Below are positions 58,363 to 64,000 of a DNA stretch of 64,000 bases, in pieces. The stretch's first letter is position 1; every line of letters starts with the position of its first letter. The notes under the pieces were generated by a model. It searched no databases. It was not told where the DNA came from and worked only from the letters and a program-made list of their open reading frames with translations. This DNA comes from a virus, in IMG/VR virus record IMGVR_UViG_3300050120_000210, positions 85,125-149,124 of that record; one strand, given 5' to 3'. A program made the translations under genes and the position numbers.

Positions 58363-58786
58363 CGAAGGATTGCCTAGCGGCGGTGTTCCACTTGCGGGAG
58401 CGCCATTTTGAATTGCGGGGAATTGCGTCACTGTTGAAAATATCCTGCACGGCGCTGGTCAGGGCCGAACCTTCTTTCGCGGTGAGCACTTGCCGCGAAT
58501 TACCAAGCCCCGCGTTTCGCGGGTTGCAGCATGACCAGCAAGAACAACGCTTCGGATTGTCACGGTTTTTCTTGGCCATATGATCGAGGTAGCACACGTA
58601 ATGGTAACGCGTGTCTACACGAACATCGATTGTTTCCGTAACGCTGTTCTTCTTTTCGTAAGTAAACCCGTACCCTCGACCACTATCGAGGCCCCAACCC
58701 CAAGTGTGGAGCGTGAATTGCGTCTGACGAAGATAGCGAACTTTCAGGTCGCCTTTCCATCGCCGCCACGCACGCCCCCTACACAC
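58355..58786 (-). CDS. Cys-rich basic protein, 143 aa, start uncertain
   Basis: Residues about 75-100 hold KRCSCWSCCNPRNAG, a C-x-C-x2-C-C-NPR motif, within a basic protein. The GTG at 58786, five bases after the rIIB stop, gives 143 residues; an internal ATG at 58579 (MAKKNRDNPKRCSCW) would give 74 and is also plausible. The upstream part has an aromatic, Gly-rich GWGLDSGRGYGFTYEKK. Zinc binding is likely, function unknown. The family name is not known to me. Confidence 0.5.
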   Translation of the reverse strand: MCRGRAWRRWKGDLKVRYLRQTQFTLHTWGWGLDSGRGYGFTYEKKNSVTETIDVRVDTRYHYVCYLDHMAKKNRDNPKRCSCWSCCNPRNAGLGNSRQVLTAKEGSALTSAVQDIFNSDAIPRNSKWRSRKWNTAARQSFDE

Positions 58787-58790
58787 CGGT

Positions 58791-60221
58791 TCAGTCCTTT
58801 TTCGCCGCCTTGGAGATTTCAGCCACGAGGCGGGCGAAAGCTTCACGGACGGCATCTTCCGTGGCGGGAGAGATATTGGCGGGCTCATAAGCAAGCGGAT
58901 CGGGCGCTTCACTGCCTTCTTCGACCACGTCGATCAGGTGACGCATCACCTCGCCATCTTCGGTATGAGGCGTTTCGACCGTGTCCATGATTTGACGCAT
59001 GTCTTCGCCTTCGCCGGACAGAAATGCCGGAGGCACTTCATCAGCGACGGCGTTCTCGTTGCCCTTGTAGTAACGAGCGATGTCGAAAGTAGACAGAGCC
59101 GAGTTATCCGGCACCAGCGCATCGGCCGCTTTGGCGATCAGGGCCGCGCGTTCCGCACGATGTTCATATTCGCGCTCCTGTGCGAGACGTTTGAACTCCA
59201 TAGCTTCTCGGGCGGCGCGCAGGGCAGCCTCGGGACCTGTTTCCGGCACAATGGCTTCGACCGAACACGCTTCTTCTTCGGCCATGTCTTCTAGTTCATC
59301 GGACATGTCTTCGACATCGTCATCGACGAGTTCGTCCGATTCCCATTCCATGACATCGTCGTCATCATCGGCATCGAAATCGTCGTCCGACCAGACGGCC
59401 TTCGTTCCCAGAAGGTCTTCCTTGTCGTCGCCCGTGTATTCGGCGAGGACTTGGTATTCGCAGCAGCGAACCTTGGCGTGATCGTAGTCGATGGGGACCG
59501 ACACGATGTCGCGCGGGTTGACCTTCACGATGACAATTTTGTCGCCGGGACCACAGCCGTAGTGTGGCAGATAGGACATCGAACAGAAATGAAGGCCCTT
59601 GGAGCACGTCCGGCGGCCGTCATCGTCCACCTTGTTGCGCTTCATCTGAACAATCTCGCCGGGCGAGTTGTCGAACTTGCCGGAGTAGATGTCGCGGAAG
59701 TTTTCCTTCACCTTCTTGTAGCCGAGGATATAGCCATCGGCTGTGATCCCCATGTTGTTCTTTTCCATAAAGGAATACATCTCGTCCACGGCGCGGGCGG
59801 ACGGGTTTTCCATGGCATTGTCGAGGAACAACATGTAGGCAGTCATGTCGAAGCCTTCCGACAGACCTTGCAGGATGCGTTCGGTAACCGCGCTGTTGAC
59901 CGGCTCTTCTTCGTAGTAGACGACACCCGCGACCACGGTAACGCGTCCGGCGCCAGCTTCGATGATTTTGCGTGTCGGAGCGGCCACCAATTCGGCCAAG
60001 CTCTCGTGGCAATCCTCGGGAGCACCGTGGGGGTTGATCGCATTGTCGCGGAAGATCGCGACAGCGTTCTCGGCATCCCACTTCATGGAAGCCTGAATTT
60101 GCTTCACAGCGTCGCGGATAGCCAGCCAGTTCTTGTGGGATTCCGTAACGTTGTGGACTTTGCCGTCAGGTGTCGTGAACGACACCGATTGCGGCGTGAT
60201 GATAGCCGAAAATTGGGTCAT
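58791..60221 (-). CDS. rIIB: rIIB-like protein, 476 aa
   Basis: Homologue of the T4 rIIB protein, which with rIIA allows growth on lambda lysogens and affects rapid lysis. The N-terminal half aligns by pattern: VTESHKNW, FMEKNNMGITADGYILGYKKV, MKRNKVDDD and GLHFCSMSYLPHYG, ending in VNPRDIVSVPIDYDHAKVR. The C-terminal 200 residues are acidic and Ala/Glu-rich (AEEEACSVEAIV) and probably a separate, partly disordered extension, since T4 rIIB is about 312 residues. Follows rIIA with 32 bases between. Confidence 0.85.
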   Translation of the reverse strand: MTQFSAIITPQSVSFTTPDGKVHNVTESHKNWLAIRDAVKQIQASMKWDAENAVAIFRDNAINPHGAPEDCHESLAELVAAPTRKIIEAGAGRVTVVAGVVYYEEEPVNSAVTERILQGLSEGFDMTAYMLFLDNAMENPSARAVDEMYSFMEKNNMGITADGYILGYKKVKENFRDIYSGKFDNSPGEIVQMKRNKVDDDGRRTCSKGLHFCSMSYLPHYGCGPGDKIVIVKVNPRDIVSVPIDYDHAKVRCCEYQVLAEYTGDDKEDLLGTKAVWSDDDFDADDDDDVMEWESDELVDDDVEDMSDELEDMAEEEACSVEAIVPETGPEAALRAAREAMEFKRLAQEREYEHRAERAALIAKAADALVPDNSALSTFDIARYYKGNENAVADEVPPAFLSGEGEDMRQIMDTVETPHTEDGEVMRHLIDVVEEGSEAPDPLAYEPANISPATEDAVREAFARLVAEISKAAKKD

Positions 60222-60253
60222 GAAATTGCTTTCTAATATGAACGTAGATTACG

Positions 60254-62371
60254 TCAGACCTTGGTTGGAACGCAATTTTTATCGACCAACGAAATATATT
60301 GGGCGGTTTCGTTTGCAACCCGATCCTCTTGCCGATCCCACCGACTGATCGATAGGACGTAGTTCAGCATCGGGTAATCCTTCGCGGATTCTTTCCACAA
60401 AGAGACCAGATCATGCGTGCCCTTCATCGGGATCGGGATGCCGAGCGTCGCCGACATGCTGAGGTGTTGCACATAGTCTTTCGGAACCAGAGTTTCTGAC
60501 CACTTGGTCACGAACTTACCGAGCGCATGATTCTCGGGGAGACGCTTGGACAGCATTTCCAAGAACGGGCGCTCCCCCGAAACCTTCGGAAAGGCGTCAC
60601 TGAACCTCTTGAGGGCTTGGATTTTGGCAAGATCGTTGCCCCACTTCTGCTCTTCCATGATGCGCGAAAACTCCGCGCGAATGAGAGAGAAGAAATCGAC
60701 CCAGCCATCTTCCTCGGTGAAATTGGCCGCCAGACTTTTCGGGATCGAGTAAAGCTCGTTGTCGGTCGGCTTGAACAAGTCCAGCTTGATCGCTTGCCCA
60801 TAGAGGCTTGAAAAATTGGACACCCGCTCGCCAGCATCATTCTGAATGGAGCCGGACAGCGTCCGCACGAACACCCCGCCTTCGGCGGGCTCAACGATGG
60901 TCCTCTCCCACGAGTCGCGCTTGATGTTGTAGCCCGATTTCTTTTCGTAGGCGGACAGCTTGAGCACGCTGGTGGGCTGCCGTTGCTGAACCGGGCTCTT
61001 CGGGAGAGTCGAGATCAGGATCGGCGTGACGCCTTCCATTCGCGCGAGGAACGCATCCAATTGCTCTTGGTCGCCGTAGCGGATCACGAACACATCTGCG
61101 TCCGGGTGGTCCTCGTGATATTGCCGGACGCGAGTGACCGTGTGCACACCACGCATGTCGTCGATGATGAGCGTCAGATTGTCATTGGCGGGCAAGGAAA
61201 CGTCGAGAGAGCGATCTGAACTGAAAATCGCGGCGGACGGCTTGCTGTAGTCGAAGCTGTAGTGGAGGAACGTCAGGCCCTTGAAGTCTTCCCGCAAATT
61301 GATGCGGAAATGACCGCCATCGATCATCCGGCCGCGATACAAAATGGCCGAGCTTGGGAACAGGCGTTTCAACGCCGGGAAACGATTGAGGAACTTGCCG
61401 TAATAACGACGTGCCGCGAACTCGGTTTCGCACGCCATCACATCCCTAAAAATTCGGCGCGTAAGATCATCCATGATCGAATCGACCCGCGCCGAAATCG
61501 TGTTCTTGGTTTTCTGATCGTAAGAAAGTTCTTCACGGCCTGCCGTGATTTCGATCTCACCAACTTCGAACCGAACATCGAGTGCGGTGCTGCTGATGAA
61601 ATCGCGACCCACGCTGGTCAGCTTAACCGAACCGGCATCGAGCGGATAAGCGACAACCCCCATGATGGCGTGCGAATTACCGTGACCCGCGACGAGTTCG
61701 TATCCCGGCCCAGCCATAACGACTTCCGGCACATCCACCTTGTATTCGCCGCTGCCAATCACATTCGGCTGGGGATCGAAGTATCGAAAAACCTGCTGAG
61801 CTTTTTCTTTGAACTCTCGGTAGGATTCCGACCGAACGGCCAGTTGCACTTCAAGCCCGGCTTCTTCGAACGTGTCGGGCTGGCTGATATCATCTTCGGA
61901 CATCAAGACGATGGAAGGCGTATCCTGCTCGTCGAAGAACACGGTGTAGGTGCGCTTGAAACCCTCGAAGCGCGAGATGACAGTGAAACTATCCACGTAG
62001 GCGAGAGGGGATTTGCACCCGAGACCAAAGCCACCGATCTGATCGTTGGTCTCCGTTTTGGTGCTCTCGAAGTAGGTGGTGAACACGTTGGCGATCTGGT
62101 CGGGCGAGAGCGCCGGGCCATAGTCGCGCACGGAGAAAAACGGTTCGAAATTGTTGGGCAGATGCACGTCGAAGGGTCGGGCGGCCCAGCCCGCCGACAC
62201 ATGGGCGTCGAAGGCGTTGCACGAAAGCTCGCGGACGATTGCGAGGATTTTTTCCTTGTAGAGGCTGCTCGACAGAATGCGAAAAGCCTTGCCGGTCGCC
62301 TTGATGGTGAATTGGCGTTCGGTGTTAGTGCTGATGCGGTCAATCGGCCGCTCGACAGTGGCGAGCTTCAT
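60254..62371 (-). CDS. rIIA: rIIA-like GHKL ATPase, 705 aa
   Basis: T4 rIIA homologue. N-box RELSCNAFDAH (47-57, E48, N52, D55), G1 RDYGPALS (82-89) and G2 GGFGLGCKSPL (113-123) mark an intact GHKL ATPase. The length is near that of T4 rIIA (725). The rest has no motif I can name. rIIA and rIIB are membrane-associated exclusion-escape factors in T4; here the pair may serve against host defence. A weak TTGACT-N16-TAAACC promoter lies upstream; there is no strong ribosome-binding site. Confidence 0.9.
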   Translation of the reverse strand: MKLATVERPIDRISTNTERQFTIKATGKAFRILSSSLYKEKILAIVRELSCNAFDAHVSAGWAARPFDVHLPNNFEPFFSVRDYGPALSPDQIANVFTTYFESTKTETNDQIGGFGLGCKSPLAYVDSFTVISRFEGFKRTYTVFFDEQDTPSIVLMSEDDISQPDTFEEAGLEVQLAVRSESYREFKEKAQQVFRYFDPQPNVIGSGEYKVDVPEVVMAGPGYELVAGHGNSHAIMGVVAYPLDAGSVKLTSVGRDFISSTALDVRFEVGEIEITAGREELSYDQKTKNTISARVDSIMDDLTRRIFRDVMACETEFAARRYYGKFLNRFPALKRLFPSSAILYRGRMIDGGHFRINLREDFKGLTFLHYSFDYSKPSAAIFSSDRSLDVSLPANDNLTLIIDDMRGVHTVTRVRQYHEDHPDADVFVIRYGDQEQLDAFLARMEGVTPILISTLPKSPVQQRQPTSVLKLSAYEKKSGYNIKRDSWERTIVEPAEGGVFVRTLSGSIQNDAGERVSNFSSLYGQAIKLDLFKPTDNELYSIPKSLAANFTEEDGWVDFFSLIRAEFSRIMEEQKWGNDLAKIQALKRFSDAFPKVSGERPFLEMLSKRLPENHALGKFVTKWSETLVPKDYVQHLSMSATLGIPIPMKGTHDLVSLWKESAKDYPMLNYVLSISRWDRQEDRVANETAQYISLVDKNCVPTKV

Positions 62372-62408
62372 TTGGGAAAAATGCTTTCATCGAAATGATC
62401 TTAATTTT

Positions 62409-62436
62409 GGTTTACCAAAAACGTAAACCAAGTCAA
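62409..62436 (-). promoter_or_regulatory. Possible early promoter of rIIA, TTGACT-N16-TAAACC
   Basis: TTGACT (62436-62431), 16-base spacer, TAAACC (62414-62409). The spacer contains TTTACG...TTGGTAAACC, an inverted repeat GGTTTAC/GTAAACC. Confidence 0.35.
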
Positions 62437-62642
62437 TTGCGAAAATCGGCGAGCATCTCTCCCCCGCCCGTTACGACCCAGACTTCCTGAAAATAGATGA
62501 AATCGGCCCGCAGATTATCCGGTTGGAAACGCTGCACCCAGTCCAAAAAATCAACGGTGATCCCGTCATCAGCGATGCTCTTCACGCGGCCTTCACTGAA
62601 CCATTCGCCGTCGTATATGCGAACGGGGTCGTTGATCTTCAT
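62433..62642 (-). CDS. Small KOW/SH3-like protein, 69 aa
   Basis: MKINDPVRIYDGEWFSEGRV and IADDGITVDFLDWVQRF have the spacing of a single small beta-barrel (KOW, SH3 or Tudor-like: V.iydGew..GrV). The ATG at 62642 is preferred to one at 62693 on that ground. No ribosome-binding site; a GTTGACG box is at 62710-62705. RNA, protein or chromatin-like binding is possible but unproven. Confidence 0.55.
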   Translation of the reverse strand: MKINDPVRIYDGEWFSEGRVKSIADDGITVDFLDWVQRFQPDNLRADFIYFQEVWVVTGGGEMLADFRN

Positions 62643-62722
62643 GTTACGCGCACCACTCGGGTTAACCATTTTCGTAAACCATATCTCGCCCATCTAAACG
62701 GGCTCGTCAACCACCAACTCGC

Positions 62723-62728
62723 TAAATA
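62723..62728 (+). promoter_or_regulatory. T4-like late promoter core TAAATA
   Basis: GCTAAATAGATGC on the plus strand; five bases separate it from the GTG at 62734, the inferred leaderless start of the lipase gene. Confidence 0.5.
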
Positions 62729-62733
62729 GATGC

Positions 62734-63549
62734 GTGAATTTTCTAGGAATCTCTCCCCCTCTCCAAAGCCAAGTCACTGAGTTGACGAGTCGGATCATCA
62801 TGCCTGTCATGGACATGGATTTCGGAACCCAAGCGCATCTGTTCTGCGAGCTTTCAATTCTCGCCTATTTCGATCTGCCGGGGGCGACCATGTGGGGCAC
62901 CCAGATGGGTTTCACCCGGATCACGCAGACGGCGATTCCCAACGATCTCGCAGTCACCATTTTTTCAAACGACTCCGATATTATCATCTCGTTTCGAGGC
63001 ACACAGGATTTCGACAACGTCGAAGAAGACCTAGCCGTCGAATTGGTCGCGGACGGCGACCTACAAGGGAAAGTCCACGAAGGCTTCCTCACCAGTTTCA
63101 ATCGTATCTGGGAAAAATTGCTCCCCTGTATCGATGCTCGCAGGCACCGTGTCTGGGTGACTGGTCATTCACTCGGTGGGGCATTGGCTGCAATCGCGGC
63201 CGTCCGAGCAGCACGACGTGAGGGCGCCAATGTGGATGGCCTATTCACTTTCGGGCAACCCCGCGTAGGCAGCGCCGCATACACCGCGAGCTTGGGCATC
63301 GATTCGTATCGATGGGTCAATCATTTGGACCTAGTTCCCGCTCTCCCTCCCCGGTTCATGGGATATTCTCATTTCGGTAAAGAGTTCTACATCGACAGAC
63401 GAGGAATCGTCCGAGAACGAACAACCTTCAATTTGTTCAAGAGGTTGATCGACAGACTCTACCTCACTCCCACAGCAATTGGAGATCACAACATGCTCAA
63501 ATACAGAGCCGCAATTTTGCGAACTAACCAAGAAAGCATTCATGGCTAA
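62734..63549 (+). CDS. Class 3 lipase (alpha/beta hydrolase), 271 aa
   Basis: Lipase_3 signatures: IIISFRGTQD (83-92), WVTGHSLGGALAAIA with Ser 146, FTFGQPRVGSAAY, NHLDLVPALPP with the catalytic Asp, and GDHNMLKY with the catalytic His. Probably hydrolyses an ester of lipid or other acyl substrate; role in lysis or membrane breakdown is conjecture. No signal peptide is visible. GTG at 62734 is chosen because it lies exactly five bases after TAAATA; an internal ATG at 62800 (MPVMDMDFG) is the alternative. The stop lies inside the IF-1 start. Confidence 0.85.
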   Translation: MNFLGISPPLQSQVTELTSRIIMPVMDMDFGTQAHLFCELSILAYFDLPGATMWGTQMGFTRITQTAIPNDLAVTIFSNDSDIIISFRGTQDFDNVEEDLAVELVADGDLQGKVHEGFLTSFNRIWEKLLPCIDARRHRVWVTGHSLGGALAAIAAVRAARREGANVDGLFTFGQPRVGSAAYTASLGIDSYRWVNHLDLVPALPPRFMGYSHFGKEFYIDRRGIVRERTTFNLFKRLIDRLYLTPTAIGDHNMLKYRAAILRTNQESIHG

Positions 63550-63760
63550 AGACGATATTATGCGCTTCGAAGGACGTATCATCGACGTTCTTCCAAACAC
63601 CAATTTCAAAGTAGAACTTATCAACAAGATGGTTCTCCTCTGCCATTTGAGCGGAAAGATGCGGAAGAACAACATCCGTGTGCTCATGGGAGACAAGGTC
63701 GAAGTCGAACTCAGTTCATACGATTTGACCAAGGGGCGTATTGCATTCCGCCATCGGTGA
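63542..63760 (+). CDS. infA: Translation initiation factor IF-1, 72 aa
   Basis: Full-length match to bacterial IF-1: MAKDDIMRFEGRIIDVLPNT, VLLCHLSGKMRKNNIRVLMG and YDLTKGRIAFRHR reproduce its OB-fold landmarks (SGKMRKN.IR, GD.V.VE...YDL.KGRI..R). IF-1 binds the ribosomal A site during initiation together with IF-2 and IF-3. Length is exactly normal. Overlaps the lipase stop by eight bases, so it is coupled to it, under the late motif at 62723. Its AT-rich composition differs from its neighbours, and a phage-encoded IF-1 is uncommon. Confidence 0.95.
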   Translation: MAKDDIMRFEGRIIDVLPNTNFKVELINKMVLLCHLSGKMRKNNIRVLMGDKVEVELSSYDLTKGRIAFRHR

Positions 63761-63766
63761 TTATTG

Positions 63767-63794
63767 TTGACGGAATCTAGTTCCGGGGTAGCCT
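63767..63794 (+). promoter_or_regulatory. Early-type promoter on the plus strand, TTGACG-N16-TAGCCT
   Basis: TTGACG (63767-63772), 16-base spacer, TAGCCT (63789-63794). Start of transcription would be near 63801, inside the hairpin described next. Confidence 0.5.
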
Positions 63795-63816
63795 CCAAGT
63801 AACAATTCTTGGAGGC
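63791..63816 (+). promoter_or_regulatory. Hairpin that can hide the ribosome-binding site of the Tat-signal gene
   Basis: GCCTCCAAG (63791-63799) pairs with CTTGGAGGC (63808-63816), nine perfect pairs, loop of eight bases. The right arm contains GGAGG, the ribosome-binding site four bases before the ATG at 63821. Transcripts reading through from the lipase/IF-1 unit would contain both arms, transcripts from the promoter at 63767 only the right arm. Confidence 0.6.
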
Positions 63817-63820
63817 ACAT

Positions 63821-64000
63821 ATGAATCTCAATCGTCGTGGATTTCTCGCCACCATCCTCGCTTCCCTCGTCGGCGGCACGACCGTCTCCGTTAGCACCGA
63901 AGCACTGGCTGACCCGGTGCTGGGTCGCTACGCCATGGCGATCAAGCTTCAGCAAGACCTCTACGCCAAGAACCTGCGCTGTCGCGAACTGGTGCAGGCG
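63821..64000 (+). CDS. Tat-signal protein, 3' end cut by window edge
   Basis: MNLNRRGFLATILASLVGG has a twin-arginine motif (NRRGFL), a moderately hydrophobic stretch and ALA before DPV as a likely cleavage site (about residue 30). The 60 visible residues end in a charged helix (KLQQDLYAKNLRCREL). GGAGG lies four bases upstream, in the hairpin. The folded, exported product is unknown because the rest lies outside the window. Confidence 0.6.
   Translation, partial: MNLNRRGFLATILASLVGGTTVSVSTEALADPVLGRYAMAIKLQQDLYAKNLRCRELVQA

Noticed and set aside
61262-62398. 378-residue plus-strand frame opposite rIIA
   Set aside because: The minus strand encodes an intact GHKL ATPase; the plus frame is a shadow.
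62730-62780. 16-residue frame starting ATG two bases after TAAATA
   Set aside because: Too close to the motif to be inside the transcript and ends early; the lipase frame at 62734 fits the spacing rule better.

Overview
The window reads as part of the genome of a large tailed phage with T4-like features that infects an alphaproteobacterium. The T4-like evidence is an adjacent rIIB/rIIA pair (58791-62371), a polynucleotide-kinase-type P-loop protein, and a repeated TAAATA motif directly upstream of genes that matches the core of the T4 late promoter TATAAATA. Other phage hallmarks are dense blocks of small genes with ATGA/TGATG overlaps, tRNA genes and gaps without genes. The alphaproteobacterial host is inferred from the class I lysyl-tRNA synthetase and the high GC. 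No capsid, portal, terminase or polymerase gene lies in the window, so placement in the T4 superfamily is an inference.

Layout. 1-7074: a GHKL-type ATPase cut by the left edge, small zinc proteins, an SPFH-like membrane protein, a predicted ADP-ribosyltransferase-like protein, a SprT-like metalloprotease and a 426-residue unknown. 7252-18651: a giant fibre/adhesin of 3,799 residues (about 23 Ig-like repeats, six LamG/concanavalin-like modules). 18689-20892: a DUF805 protein, an AT-rich late gene, tRNA-Val and a hairpin-rich gap. 20893-24379: five overlapping small genes facing a three-gene unit (nucleotidyltransferase-like, unknown, metallopeptidase). 24379-27745: an operon with YqeY-like and threonyl-tRNA synthetase genes. 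27832-32285: a glycan gene cluster. 32348-33729: two late-type genes, one ADP-ribosyltransferase-like. 34434-38722: an operon with class I LysRS. 38781-40520: secreted nuclease, tRNA-Asn, a tiny membrane peptide and a PD-(D/E)XK-like protein. 40521-42463: almost 2 kb without protein genes, holding a promoter, a hairpin-rich RNA-like tract, tRNA-Cys and a strong terminator, all on the minus strand. 42482-48841: a second giant Ig/LamG protein (2,119 residues). 48838-58786: small genes plus a polynucleotide-kinase-like protein, an alpha/beta hydrolase, CCA-adding enzyme, glutaredoxin and a MazG-like protein. 58791-64000: rIIB, rIIA, a class 3 lipase, translation initiation factor IF-1 and a Tat-signal protein cut by the right edge.

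Three themes connect the genes. First, seven proteins share a short N-terminus, M-R-x-x-(x)-[I/L]-x-E or close to it, that resembles the capsid-targeting leader of T4 internal head proteins with its (I/L)xE cleavage site. Their bodies look like effectors (ADP-ribosyltransferase-like, metalloproteases, nucleotidyltransferase-like), which suggests proteins packaged in the head and injected into the host. Second, two promoter classes are visible: TAAATA (late) and GTTGAC[C/G] with a poorly conserved TAGnnT-like -10 (early). Several late sites sit exactly where they would give mRNAs beginning at the start codon. Third, the phage carries much of its own translation apparatus: IF-1, LysRS, an editing-less ThrRS, a YqeY-like protein, a CCA-adding enzyme and three tRNAs, next to a candidate large structured RNA.
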